From NCBI GenBank assembly GCA_027563935.2, contig JANVAS020000231.1, forward strand, positions 15,890,001 through 15,954,000: a stretch of DNA of 64,000 bases, read 5' to 3'. Each line of letters starts with the position of its first letter. Position 1 is the stretch's first letter. The translations under genes and the position numbers were made by a program. Source of the DNA: Costus lasius. Lineage: Eukaryota > Streptophyta > Magnoliopsida > Zingiberales > Costaceae. Under the pieces are notes generated by a model, which saw nothing but the letters and a program-made list of their open reading frames with translations, was not told where the DNA came from and did not search any database. Positions 23,601 through 35,936 of this stretch are shown in pieces.

Positions 23601-24522
23601 CCACCTGTCTTCTTCTCTTGAGTTCCTGTACATTTGAACAAATGTGAACTCCACATGCAGTGTCCAACACCCATGATATAGAAGAAGATGAAAACATGAC
23701 TTCAGTCACGAATATACCTGAGCCAGAAGCGATGCTTCCCCTCTTATCTCCTTGGAGCGCTTTACAGTCCTTTTTCCAGTGACCCAGCTGGCCACAGTGG
23801 AAACACCTGTATTCCTTCGACCGCTTCACCTTCTGTTTCAGAGCCTTGTTGTAGTTCTTGACAGGGGCTTTGCCCTTCTTCCCCTTCTTCTTGTTCCTTG
23901 AAGGAACCATTAAGACAGAGGTTGAAGGCTTTCCCTTCAGAGTTTCCTCAGTAGTCAAGAGCATATTCAGTAGCTCTACCGAAGTACAATCGATTTTGTT
24001 CATATTAAAGTTAATGATGAACGCATCGAAAGAAGGCGGAAGAGACTGCAGAATAATGTCTACAGCAAGCTCCTGATTGATGGTATGCCCCAGTTTCTCT
24101 AGAGCCTCCTTGTGCCCAATCATCTTGAGCACGTGAGCTCCCACTAGGCTCCCTTCAGCCAGTTTGCTCTGAAAGAAAAGCTTGGTCAGATTATAGCGTT
24201 CCGTCCTAGCCTGTGCAGCATATAGCATCTTGAGGTTCGCTATAATTTCTATAGCCGACATATCCTCATGCTGACGCTGCAGCGGTGGCGTCATAGACGC
24301 TAGCATCAGGCAAGCGACATCAATGCTATCATTGACATGCTTTTCATAGGCATCCCGAACCGCCCTTGCGGCGTTCGGAGCGGGCTGCGGCGGTATTGCC
24401 GTCTCGAGGACATATAGTTTCCTCTCTGCCTTAAGAACAATCTTAAGGTGTCCGTACCAGTCCGAGAAGTTCGGCCCAGCAAACTTCTCCCTTTCCAGTA
24501 GGGATCGCACATTGAAGCTCAT
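20639..24522 (-). pseudogene. A2 gag-pol polyprotein with one frameshift
   Basis: Retrotransposon polyprotein (capsid, protease, integrase, RT, RNase H) that would copy and insert the element. The start is MSFNVRSLLEREKF at 24522. The span is 3884 nt against 3885 in A3, and one base is missing near 22081-22084 (GGTTACTCCC where A1 has GGATTACTCCC). The upstream frame therefore ends just after VDPPSGV (815 codons) and the rest lies in another frame (20639-22042 from its first ATG). Zinc knuckle CFHCGQLGHWKKDC, protease DTACGVH, integrase catalytic D, D and E (NGVSERRNRT), YVDDILIIGND and the RNase H motifs are all present. Confidence 0.95.
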
Positions 24523-26313
24523 GGTGTTCGTTGCTGCAGGTATCTACAACAATGCAAGAACAACAAGGTTAGTATCAATGTTAAGAATCAATCAGGACTT
24601 AAGAAAGATTCTTTTTCTCACTATTTTTATCTGGCTGAAAAATCCAGCAAAATAGCCCGAAAGAGTAGAACTCTTTTAGTGAGATGGGATCCAGATTTCA
24701 TACTTGGTCTCCGCGTCCCGCTCAGGCGAGATAAGATGCACAGAGAGTACAAGCACTAATCTCTGGTAGGCAGTCCCTGCCAATCGCCAACCCGTGCGAT
24801 TCCCCTTCATCTGGGCAATCCAGCAGACTGTGCCAACTGAGTTGGTACATCATAGTCTCTGATCCCACAGATGGCTGCCTCCATGTGCTACCATATGCGC
24901 CACATATGTAGCCTACATGGCCAAGCTCACCCGACCTACTCCCTGGACCACCACATGCTATGCTGAGCAACGAGAAGCGATAAATCCCTTCTCTGTAACA
25001 CGCAGGTGAAATCACACACCGTCTGAAGATAGATGGACGTGCCCACTGAGTGGGTACAACACGGCTCCAACGATAATCAGAACAGTGAGGTTTCGCGTCA
25101 GAAGGCTTACGAGCTTGATATTTCGTCGTTGGATTTTAACGGTCTTTTATCTTCTTCACTATCATGCAATTCCTATGGTGATAGCAGAAGATAAACTAAT
25201 CATGCAATTCTAATATTAAACAATAAAAGAAAGCATGGATCTTATGTGGTAAAAGCCCATAGCCTAAGTAAGACCTTAATATCACTTAAGTCTTCACTTG
25301 CTTTTCTTCATGGGACTTTTGCTGCTCATCTGGCCCAAACCAGGGCCAAGCGCCAACTGCAGCTCAGGTGCGCCCACCAGGAAGATGCGCCTGGTCCTAG
25401 GGTCGAACCCTAGACCTCCCACCTGGTCAAGCCTCTGCTGCATGCGCCTCTGCCAAATGTGCTCTGTGCTCTTCTCTGATTAATTTACAAATTAATCTAT
25501 CTAGACAAGATTGACTCGCAGGTCAATAACATTTATAAATTAAAAACAATGTGATACGCAGATCACAATAATTAATTTACTTTTCAATTCAGGCACGCAG
25601 GCCCCAGCACAGCAAACATTTAACATGGGCAGCCCACATAAGAATAAATAAACAAGCAATATGGCATCAAACATCATGTGATCCAGGATAAGAAAATAAA
25701 ATTTCGAAAACCCCATTGGCATCAATTTTAATTCTCTTATATGCTCTACAACCTTACAACGGTACATTAATAGGGATCCACTCATCCAAACTAGTCAGAT
25801 CCAGTGCCCTTGCATGCACCAAGTCCTAACTGACTTGAGTCGACCCAATGGTCAACTATGCATGCGCCAAGGGCTGAACAACCACAATGAGGTCTGGCAA
25901 ACGGGTGTGAGCCCGGGCTTAACTCATGTGCGTTCAACAAACGTCTCAACCAGACATCGCTACACACCTATGATACAGTCGACCTATAGCCACCATTTGC
26001 TTGCGCAAGGGTGCTATCTGGTCGACCCATCTAGGCTGTCAGATGGTCTGATCAGACTAGTTGGATCTAACCTAGAGGATGACTTCAACCCTACTAACCC
26101 GTCTAAGGGTTTATAGTAGGCGCTTAGTCTAATGATAGGCGCGCAAGTGATATTCTTTTGATAAAACATCAACAACAAAGATGCGCCTACTAAACATGCG
26201 CAAACATAAAAGCATATGCTATCAATTTCGCATGTAACCTATAGATCTAAGCATGTTGCGCAAACAAGGATCACAAAATAGCATCAAGCAATCATATGCA
26301 TATATATAAACCT
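24523..26313 (-). other. A2 5' leader
   Basis: Contains the 49-nt hairpin (25978-26026; loop GCAA, inner stem TTGC/GCAA), a long stem-loop near 25145-25196, palindromes CCAACTGAGTTGG (24833-24845) and CCCACTGAGTGGG (25042-25054), and a 97-codon sense frame at 24722-25015 like those in the other A leaders. Confidence 0.8.
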
Positions 26314-26325
26314 GCTCTGATACCA
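26314..26325 (-). promoter_or_regulatory. A2 primer-binding site
   Basis: Minus-strand TGGTATCAGAGC, two bases from the 5' LTR, complementary in type to initiator tRNA-Met. Confidence 0.9.
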
Positions 26326-26614
26326 GTTGATGGAACCCCTTTCGAGAGGGGGGGCGAAAACCCTATTGGGGTGGCGCATAAAATTTTGCAAGCGGAAGAA
26401 GGGTTTTCATAGATCTTAATATCGCATATGATTAACTTTCAAATGTCTAGATAGATAAGAGAAGGATCCATACCGTCGCCATCTCTTGGATGGAGTCTTG
26501 GAAGAAGAAAGCAAGAGAGATCTCCTCCAAAGGTTGTCGCACACAAGAGGAAGAAGACCTACTTCTTTGGCGCGACTTGTGCTAGCAAGGCTCCAAAGAT
26601 TTCTTGATCGGTTG

Positions 26615-28481
26615 TGATGTGGGGAGGCGACATGACCCACGGAAATACAAATGGAGTTTAAGGTTACCCTAGCTAGGGCACCTAAATTCCCATCTCTTGC
26701 ATTGCATGCATCTTTAAGTTAGATTTTCATTCCTTGCATTGCATACATCCTTTAAGTTATTTCCATCTCTTGCATTGCATGCATCTTTAAGTTAGATCTC
26801 CTAGCATAACTTGCATCATATGGTAGGTTAGATCCACCCAACAATTACACCATGTAGTTACATCCCTAGGATCCGCCACTTATGTATGGTAGGTTAGTGC
26901 ATGAAATTAATGTAATAGTATAGGTCAACTCCATTTTGGGATGCAAGTCAAAATCAAGTCAAGATAACTCCAAGAGATGCCATGAGCCCATGAGCCCATC
27001 TCATGTGAGAACCAGCCCATCCAACTCAAAGGAGCATCACCACAAGTACCCAACACTCCACCATCCTAGTTGGCAGCCATGGGGATTTGTCTCTACCTCC
27101 AACCGCCCCTTCCCCTTTGAAGCAAAGATGGACAAGACCATTCCCTCACCTGCTGTTGCAGCCCCTAAAGTCAACATGCGCCAGCCACCAGCTTGAAACA
27201 ATGCCCACTTCAGTCCATCATGCGCCAGCCCCCAAAGTCAAGGAGCAGCCTGCACTTTGCAACAACTTCAGTCCCTTCAAGTGCCAGCCGCCCATGCCAA
27301 TTTGCAGCCTGCAATGTCAGCCATCAGCAGCCTCTTCAGTCCACTCTCATCTCAGATTTCGAGCTTACTAACCTGCTGAAGACTCCAAAGTTCAAACTCC
27401 AAACAACCGCCCATTTGGAAGAAGAGATCAGCCCATTGAGTTGTCTACATCATGCTTGCTTGTGTGACTTGTTTTGAGCTTAGGGAGATAACCGTTGGAG
27501 ACTCCCCTATATGATGTAGTCCTCTTGTAAAGTGAAGTACTTAGTGTTGAATGAAATTTCAAATTCTGAAGTGTGTCTTCAAATGGTGTGTGTCACCTAA
27601 CCCCTCTCATCCCTCCAACCCTTGCCGAGAGCCCCCTTTCCATCCCCTCTTGCTCTTCCACCTTCTTCCACCATATGCGCTTGTCTTGAAGATGGGAGCT
27701 CACGCCACTTCCTCCCTCTAGCCTTGAAGAGCCTTCAATCAAGAGGAGGAGCTGGACACATTCGAGACTCAAGAAGGTGCCATCAACTCCATGCCGAGAA
27801 CAAGCCACCCCCACTTTAGCTAAGTCTTCTTCCCCTTTGGGTCATTGTTCTTTGTTACTTGTTGTTGTGGTTCTTTGATACTTGTTGGACAGCCCCTTTG
27901 CACTCACGCTTGCTTTCTGCAGGAGGCGCAAGGCCATGGGATGACAAGCAAGCTATCCCCTCTTTTCTTCCCCTAAGCCTAGATAGTCTAAACTATGTTA
28001 ACAAGGGAATTTGGAGTCTAGCCTCCCCCTTGATTGTCTTGTGTATTGGCCTCTTAATATTATTTTCAAATTTCACCCACGCATGTGTGGGATGCTGCAA
28101 TGACATGTGTGTAAGCTCATAGGGCCCTACTTCGTGAGATTCCACCATTGGACCGGTGAAGAACGGGAAGGACACCCTTTCTATTCTCAAAGGGTGCAAG
28201 GTGAGTTCCTCCCTTAGAGTAGCTTTATTGCTTATGATAGAACCGCATGTTAGATCTATTTGAGGCTATAGAACCGCATGTTTAAGTTTGTTCAAAGTTC
28301 CAACTTATCTAGAAGCACATGCTAGGTTGCTCTTGTTGATTAGTTTCGGTTTTCCCTATTATCGACCAAAACAAGCTAATTTCGAACTACGATAGCTTAA
28401 GGGGTTTATTAAGCTATACTTAATTATCAAAATGTTTTCAAAACGCGTTGTTTGAATGTTGCATGCTTGGCCCCCCCATCA
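26615..28481 (+). mobile_element. S2: solo LTR of a different retrotransposon family
   Basis: A 1867-bp insertion beginning TGATGTGGGGAGG and ending CCCCCCCATCA, flanked by GGTTG (26610-26614 and 28482-28486). The TG...CA ends, the imperfect terminal inversion TGATG/CATCA, the 5-bp duplication and the lack of coding domains all indicate a solo LTR. Text such as GTGTTGAATGAAATTTC (27545-27561) looks like the transcript 3'-end region of plant Ty3/gypsy LTRs, so Ty3 type and plus orientation are likely but not proven. It matches none of the other elements in the window. Confidence 0.8.
26687..26800 (+). repeat. Three imperfect tandem units inside S2
   Basis: Three units of about 35-38 bp, each with CTTGCATTGCAT(G/A)CATC followed by TTTAAGTTA, beginning near 26690, 26729 and 26763. 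This is a local tandem repeat within the LTR. Possible enhancer units, function unknown. Confidence 0.6.
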
Positions 28482-29900
28482 GGTTGAAGGGATGAAGAGA
28501 TGATCGCTTGGCCGAATCCTCTTGTTGTCGACCTCCACAACGCAAGCCGTGAGTCATCTCAACCAAGAGCGAATTGAGCGAGGAGAATAGAGAGGAGGCG
28601 TTTTTCCGAACGTGGAAACGTTCCCTCTTTGAAAAATGAACATTCCAAAAATAGCAATGCCTTGACTACATGCGTTATGCGTTCACCAAGTGAACCAAGC
28701 GCATCTCTCTTCTCCCATATGAACCATGCGCTCAACCCATGAGCCAGTTCAATTTCTTTGGTTCAATGATTAAACCAAATCAGCCCAAACATTAAGTCTA
28801 GATCGAATTAGACCCCAAGGTCCTAGATCTGACCATTCATCATCTGACGCTTCTGATCTGATCGATCTAGCATCACCACTCTCGATCGAAGCTTACCGAT
28901 CTCAAGCCCTAATCAATCAAACATGATCAGACCAGATCTCACTTACAATCAGAGTTTAAATCCCTTTAAACTGAACCAAAACAATTCAGTCCACACGATC
29001 TGACTTAAGTAAGCCATATCATCAAATTGTGCGACCCTGAGGGTTTCCTTTAAATGTCGGTAACGATAACTTACGTTATCACGATCAGTGAGGGGTATCT
29101 AGCAACACATCACTGTCTCCCGATATAAAGGAAAGAGTCTTCCAAGACTACACCCAAAACATAGCTCAAGTGTGAATCCAACTCACAAGGCAAACATGTT
29201 TCCTTTGCCACTGGATGTTCTTATTGGACAAGCGTGTCAAGCTTGTAGCTCCAATATGATGAGCATGATTAGATCAGATGAACACAGTCACCTGGGTATG
29301 GCCATACACTCTCTCAATCATCTCATCCAGGGGGCCCCTTTAGAACATCACTCTCCTTAAACAAGGAGACGGCAATCCTATGTCTATCACTAGTGCCCTA
29401 ACATGACTCAAGCTCACCATCCAAGATAGTCTATAACCATTATGTTTCAAATGATATTGAACTACCTCAAAACAATGACAATCATCATTTAGAAAACACA
29501 AGTGATCTCAAGTCAGAGGAAATGTGCCACTTGCAGCATTCAAGGATTATTCACATTGTGACAAACAATTGAATATCCTAGTAGGGTCTGTCCAGTACAT
29601 CCAATGTACCCATGAGTCTACATCTTATTCCATGCTCGAAGCATCCTATAAGATTAGAACACATATTAGTCTTAACCATATCAAGGCTGTCTCATGTTCA
29701 CCAAGATATATCGACTAAGGACATTATTGCATGTCAGCCTAGCTGAACAGCTTTGAGACATTATTCAGTAGTATACTTATTACAGCAGACAAGGTAACAA
29801 CCTGAATAACAACTATTGCCTTTATAAACTTAAAAGTTTATACATGATACTCTTACAATCCCAAGGCCTCAAACATTAGCCTTAAGGGCATACCCCAACA

Positions 29901-30388
29901 TCACGGGCCATGAATCTTAAGGCTGGAGAAATTGCGAGAAGGCCAAAATCTTCAAAGAGTTTTATGGTCACAGCCGTGAGTCCATCACGGGCTATGAGTA
30001 TTATTTTGCCAAAGAGACTTAACGCACAAAAAGAATCACGGCCACAGCTGTGAACGACTCACGGACCGTGATAACCCAGGTTTAAATAACACGAGCGAAA
30101 GTTAGGGTTCATGCCCTCACTCATGAACCCTGAACTTCACCCGATTTCCTCTTCTCCAAGCGATGAATCTTCCCTTGCAGGCTTCCTCCACCACCGATGG
30201 ACCTTTCTATTGATCCTTCGATGAGATTCCAACCAGATTTTGGGAAAAATCATGGACAAACTGAAGAACAAGGGTTTCGTCGCTGCCACTCGATTCCAAC
30301 TAGAAAATGCCTTAAATCGAGAGCAATCCTTCCCTAGTAGCAATCTTTTGATTCTTTATCAGTACTAGGTTATTTTATATTCGATTTG
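29901..30388 (+). repeat. G2 LTR-like sequence, right piece
   Basis: Starts with the right TCACG of the A2 duplication and carries repeated TCACGG...CCGTGA units (about 29945-30080), then TTTAAATAA (30083-30091), a possible TATA box, followed by sequence like the transcribed leader of a gypsy LTR. TTTGGTATCAGA at 30387-30398 resembles a primer site, which would put the LTR end near 30388. The element type is uncertain. Confidence 0.4.
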
Positions 30389-30832
30389 GTATCAGATTTC
30401 TAGAGCTTTGAGTGGATTTCTTTGGATGAGATTCCTTTGAGACGCTGGCTGATTACTTTTTCCTTGGGAATTTTATTGAAATTTCTGTTGGAAAGCTACA
30501 TTGATATTGTGATTATGGCACCAAGAGGAAAAATGAGAACTAGACCATATGAGGCAGTTAGAAAAATTGGAAGACTAGAACCCTATCCTCCATGGTATAT
30601 GAGGTATAGGATAATCCATGAGATTGCCTATTGTTTTTAGTTGGCACAAAGACTGTGGAGGTTGATACGGCTCGAACACTAGAGCTAGGTACCCCACCTT
30701 CGAATCATGAAGGGGCACTTGGTAATTTACTGTTTGATCCTTTACCTGATCTTTCAGCTACTACACCTGAGTTGCCAGATTCACCAGATCTTGATGAGGC
30801 TTATACTAATTTACCAAAGTTCGTATTGTCAG
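30389..30832 (+). other. Unassigned gag-like segment cut by B'
   Basis: After a possible primer site, an ATG at 30515 opens MAPRGKMRTRPYEAVRK, a basic start reminiscent of gypsy gag proteins, ending at TAG 30638-30640. Another frame (30631-30832) continues with acidic, Pro-rich sequence (TTPELPDSPDLDEAYTNLPK) until B' begins. I do not recognise a domain. It may be the 5' end of the G2 internal region, broken by a frameshift. Confidence 0.3.
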
Positions 30833-32376
30833 TGTTTATGCCCTAAGACCTAGTTTTTGGTCTGCTTTTGTACTACTTGACATTGATATTTCTTATATAT
30901 CATTATAGCATTGTCATTATCATGTTTAGTTTACATCTACGATTATGTTCTTACATGATAATGTCTTTGGAGACAGATTGGATCTGTGCTCAAACTCATA
31001 TCCCCAGTCAATGTACCTTAGTGGATATGGGACAACTATGGTACTTGTGAGACTGGTATATGGGCTGATTAGGCACGAGGTGCTGACACAGACATATAGG
31101 TATATCGATGGTAGATATACTAGACCGACTCGCTGTGAGATATGACTTGGTGTCATGAGTTTTCCTCACAAGTTACATGAGATGCATTGATCACTTGACT
31201 TGAGGTCATTGACTCTTCTATATGGTTAGGGACATGCTGTGATACAACCTAACACCTCACTGTAGTTGGGAGGTCATAACGGTTGTCATTAAGTATGTCA
31301 CGACCCATATGAGAAGGTCAATGTACAGACAGAGGATTTGCCCCTTCCTGAGGGAAGCATGATAGCCATGGGGCCCTGCCTATGGTTCTATGACTGAAAG
31401 TGTATGGCCATACCCAGGTGAGAACCTGATTTATTCATAACCATGAGATTGGGTTAAAACAAGTGGTGAGACACTTGTCCAATAGGATATAAGTTTGGCA
31501 AAGAGACGGTAATGCATCTGTACCTAGTTGCGATGATGGGGATGTCGATGTCGATATCTATTCCGATGACTTGTGTAGCAGCGATGCACTGTTAGGTGCC
31601 ACTCACTACTTGTGGTGACCTTAGGTTAGCACTGTCAACGTCACAGGAACCTACAGGGTTGACACCTAGGTACCCGAGCTCTCGTATTGATCGATAAGCC
31701 TTATGATCCAGTTATTGGATAGCTCGGATCTATTTGGGAGATTTCATCAGTGCCAATGGGCCAGATGAGATGGGAGATAGTTATTAAATCCAAACTTCAT
31801 TTTTGGCAGGTTGACCCGAAATTGACCATGGTTGGTCACGTTTGACTTTGGGTTGCATTGGATTGGATCCAATGGCTTAATCAACCTTTGTAATGATGTT
31901 TGGGCTAGCTCATTACCCAATGAGGCCCAATAATAAGTCGTCATGAAGAGACAATGGGCTAAAAGGGTATAATGGGGATAAATCTCCCCGCATTGACGCC
32001 TATGGGCATAATGGGGAGGAGTTGGCGCAATTTGCTTCATATGGAAGCAATTGGCGCCTCCCCTTGTTCCTTGGATGGTATGCTTGCCTTTATCGCATGC
32101 CTTGGGGCTAGTATGGCTTGGAGGACTTCTTAGGAAAGTCTTGGGCGCATATGGCTAAGTGGAAAGGGTTTATGGAAAGCTCTTGGAGGATTTCCTTAAC
32201 CCTAACCCTAATTGCTTCCCCTCTCATACCCTAGCCGCATGCCCCTTCATGTGTTGCGCCCACACCACTTTTGCCTTGACGCCTCATGCCTCTGTATATC
32301 AAGGGATATGCGAGAGGCTCGATATACAATTGAATTGGCGTGTGCAATCAACATGTGCACGACAAAGGCTTGGTGG
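30833..32376 (+). repeat. B' 5' LTR, left piece
   Basis: Begins TGTTTATGCCCTAAGACC, a diverged form of the family B start TGTTGGTGTATATGCCC. It contains GTATGGCCATAC at 31402-31413 and, near 31616-31638, a hairpin-forming GTGACCTTAGGTTAGCAC. It is interrupted by B after GGTGG (32372-32376). Confidence 0.85.
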
Positions 32377-34244
32377 TGTTGGGAAACCCCGGGGACATTT
32401 TACAATTTTTCAGAGCCATGGGCATACATTTTACACAGCGAAAGAATGTCCCCGAAACAGGCTAGTCCCAAAAACCCAGTGAAGATCTCTTGCGAGGGGG
32501 TCGACACGATGTGATAGTAAGTACCTTTAAGCAATTGGAAGCCGATGTCGATGAAGGCGCCCAAGTGTTCGCCCTCTACAGTCTCGCACACACGGATTCC
32601 TCAAGTTTTCTTCTTCCTCGCCCGGTGCTAGCCTCGGGAAGAAGATCCATGCCTTAGGAGAGCCCTCCATGCAATTTGCGCCATCACCAAGATGTGATGC
32701 GCCAAGGAGATGGAAGGAGAAGTGAACGCCGCAAGCCTTCTTGTTCCTTTGCGCCAAGGAAAGGAAGAGGAGAAGCATGCTTGCACCCTTGATGGAAGAA
32801 GAAGAGCTCTAAGCTCTCCAAGCCGTCGCCCTCCAATGCTTCACGCCTCCAAGGAATTAGCATCATGAAGAGAGGGGGCGGTAAGGGCTTATTTATAGGA
32901 GCAAGAGGCGGTTAGGGGAGAATGGCAAGTGTTGACAATTAGGGCATGATTCTAGGAGATTATCCAATCAAGTATATTGATTAAATCTCCACTCCCATAT
33001 GCGCCTAAGACTTGCCAAAGCAAGCATCAACCATATGCGCCCATATCATGCCATATGAGGAATTAATCCCATCCATGCGCCTAGACCTAGTCAAGGCAAT
33101 ATGATGGATTACCTAATGTGGCTTGGGCGCAAGTCCTAATCCAATTAGGACTCTAATTATGTTAATAATCAGCCCACAATTGTCAAACACAATCCAATCA
33201 ATTATCTTGTGTGATTTAATCAAATCCAATTTGATTTAATCACCTAGGAGATACCAAACAAGGCATAGGCGCCAATTCTAGTCCAACTAGAATCCCATAT
33301 GCGCCTATCCCATTAATTCATCCCCATTATACCCTTCAAGCCTCATAGCCCTTCAATACAACTTATTAGCAAGCCCAACTAAGCAATGGGCCAAGCCCAA
33401 AGTCCATTATGCATGTTAACCAAGCTATTGGATCCAATCCAATTTAACCCATGGCTAAATGAGGCTAACCATGGTTAATTTGATCAATATGCCAAAAACG
33501 GAAGTTGGCCCCAATAAGTTTCTTCCATCTCATCAGGCCCATTGGCGCTGATGAAATCTCCCAAATAGATCAGAGTTATCCAATAACTCGATCTAAAGGC
33601 TACCCGATCAATATGAAAACTCGAGTATCAAGGTGTGCGACCCTGTAGGTTCCTCTAACGCTGGCAGTGCTGACCAAAGGTCATCACAAGCAGTGAGTGG
33701 CACCTAGCAGTGCATCGCTGCTACCCAGGTTATTGGAATGGATATCGACATTGACATCCCCATCATCGCAACTAGGTACAGATGCATTATAGTCTCTTAG
33801 CCGAACTGATATCCGATTGGACAAGTGTGTCACCACTTGTTTTCATCCAATCACATGGCTATGACTAGAATAGGTTCTTACCTGGGTATGGCCATACACT
33901 CTCAGTCATAGAACCATAAGGGAGCTCCATGGATATCATACTTCCCAAAGGAAGGGGCAAATCCTATGTCTGTCCATTGACCTTCTCATATGGGTCGTGA
34001 CATGCTCAATGACAACCGTTATGACCTCCCAACTACGGCAAGGTGTTAGGTTGCATCAAAGCAAGTCCCTAACCATATAGAATGGTCAATGACCTCAAGT
34101 CAAGGGATCAATGCACCTCCTGTCACTTGTGAGGATAACTCATGACACCAAGTCATAGCCTCACAGCGGGTCTATCCAGTATATCCTCCAATGATATACC
34201 CATGTGTCTATGTTAGCACCACGTGCCTAACCAGCCCACATACC
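32377..34244 (-). repeat. B 3' LTR, piece 1
   Basis: On the + strand it begins TGTTGGGAAACCCCGGGGAC, the reversed LTR end. It carries GTATGGCCATAC at 33896-33907 and TGACCAAAGGTCA near 33670, which forms a hairpin at the place corresponding to the GNRA hairpin of the A LTRs. It is cut by A4 after ATACC (34240-34244). Confidence 0.93.
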
Positions 34245-35916
34245 TGAAGGTTCCCTACACAAGGGGGGCGAAAACCCTAATAGGAGGCGCAATAACATTC
34301 TAGCGGAATCTAGGGCTTTCAAAATCGCATAGCATGTATTATGATCAACTTTAAAGCATGAAATGAACTCATACCGAAGCCATATAATGGAAGGCGCCTT
34401 GGAAGCAAGAGAACAAGAGAGCTCTCCTCCAAATCGTCACACACAAGATGATGTTGCTTCCTCCCTTGGTGCTCCTTGTGCTGGCAAGGTTCCAAGAGGT
34501 CCTTGTCGAGTGAAAGGGAAAGATGAGATGTCCTTCTCTTGGCCGAATCCTCCTCTACCTTCAAGGCGTCACCACACACGAAAGCGTCGAGAGGAATATG
34601 GGCGAGAGGCGAGAATAGAGAGCACTCTATTCGGTCATGAACAACATCTCCAAGTGGAGATCGTGGCTACTAAAAATAGCCACCACACTTCGCTCCAACG
34701 TTCACGCCAAGTGAACATGTCGCCAACTCCTCTCCCCTTGAACCATGCGCTCATTAAATGAGCCGGTTCAAATTGGTTTGGTCCAGAGACCAATTAAGCC
34801 AAGCAATCAAGTCCAGATCTCAAATAAACCCTAAGGCTCCAGATCTGACCGTTCATCTCTTGATGCTCCTGATCTCATCGATCTAGCATCCAATCTCTCA
34901 ATCGAAGCTTACCGATCTCAAGCCCTAATCAATCAAACATGATCAGACCAGATCTCACTCACAATCAGAGATTAAATCCCTTTAAACTGAACCCGAACAA
35001 TTCAGTCCACTCGATCTGACTTAAGTAAGCCATATCATCAAATTGTGCGACCCTGAGGGTTTCCTTTAAATGTCGGTAACGATAACTCACATTATCACGA
35101 TCAGTGAGGGGTATCTAGCAACACATCACTGTCTCCCGATATAAAGGAAAGAGTCTTCCAAGACTACACCCAAAACACAGCACAAGTGTGAATCCACATC
35201 ACTAGGCATACATGTTTCCTTTGCCACTGGATGTTCTTATTGGACAAGCGTGTCAAGCTTGTAGCTCCAATATGATGAGCATGATTAGATCAGATGAACA
35301 CAGTCACCTGGGTATGGCCATACACTTTCTCAATCATCTCATCCAGGGGGCCCCTTTAGAACATCACACTCCTTAAACAAGGAGACGGCAATCCTATGTC
35401 TATCACTAGTGCCCTAACATGACTCAAGTTCATTATCCAAGATAGTCTATAACCATTGTGTTTCAAATGATATTGAACTACCTCAAAACAATGACAATCA
35501 TCATTTAGAAAACACAAGTGATCTCAAGTCAGAGGAAATGTGCCACTTGTCATATTCAAAGATTATTCACATTGCGACAAACAATTGAACATCCTAGTAG
35601 GGTCTGTCCAGTACATCCAATGTACCCATGAGTCTACATCTTATTCCATGCTCGAAGCATCCTATAAGACTAGAACACATATTAGTCTTAACCATATCAA
35701 GGCTGTCTCATGTTCACCAAGATACATCGACTAAGGACATTATAGCCTGTCAGCCTAGCTGAACAGCTTTGAGACATTATTCAGAAGAACATATATTGCA
35801 GCAGACAATGTAGCTAACTGAATAATAACCATGCCTTTATAAACATAACAGTTTATTACATGATACTGATACATTCCCAAGGCCTCAAACATTAGGCTTA
35901 AGGGCATACCCCAACA
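34245..35916 (-). repeat. A4 3' LTR (1672 bp)
   Basis: In element sense it starts TGTTGGGGTATGCCC and ends GGGAACCTTCA, a third terminus variant. It contains GTATGGCCATAC at 35312-35323. A polypurine tract AAGTGGGAGAT (minus strand) lies at 35917-35927. Confidence 0.95.
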
Positions 35917-35936
35917 ATCTCCCACTTGCACTTAAT

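Larger units (their letters stand above)
18918..29900 (-). mobile_element. A2: Ty1/copia (Angela/Tork-like) retrotransposon, with solo LTR S2 in its 5' LTR
   Basis: Minus-oriented complete element flanked by TCACG (18913-18917 and 29901-29905). It has 3' LTR 18918-20618, gag-pol 20639-24522, a leader, a primer site and a 5' LTR at 26328-29900 that is enlarged by S2. A single missing base in gag-pol is the only coding lesion I can find, which makes it the least damaged copy here. Confidence 0.95.
26328..29900 (-). repeat. A2 5' LTR interrupted by S2
   Basis: Outer parts 26328-26614 and 28487-29900 together match the 3' LTR of A2. The interruption by S2 lies between GGTTG copies. It contains GTATGGCCATAC at 29296-29307. 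Confidence 0.95.

Noticed and set aside
26936..27477. Overlapping ORFs inside S2
   Set aside because: Several frames overlap without known motifs inside a solo LTR; this is best explained by chance.
32199..32214. CCCTAACCCTAA as an interstitial telomeric repeat
   Set aside because: Only two units and a 6-base period; plant telomeres are usually CCCTAAA repeats. It sits inside the B' LTR.
34363..34761. 132- and 144-codon frames (34363 and 41770)
   Set aside because: They lie in the two LTRs of A4. The pair reflects LTR duplication, and the composition is not protein-like.
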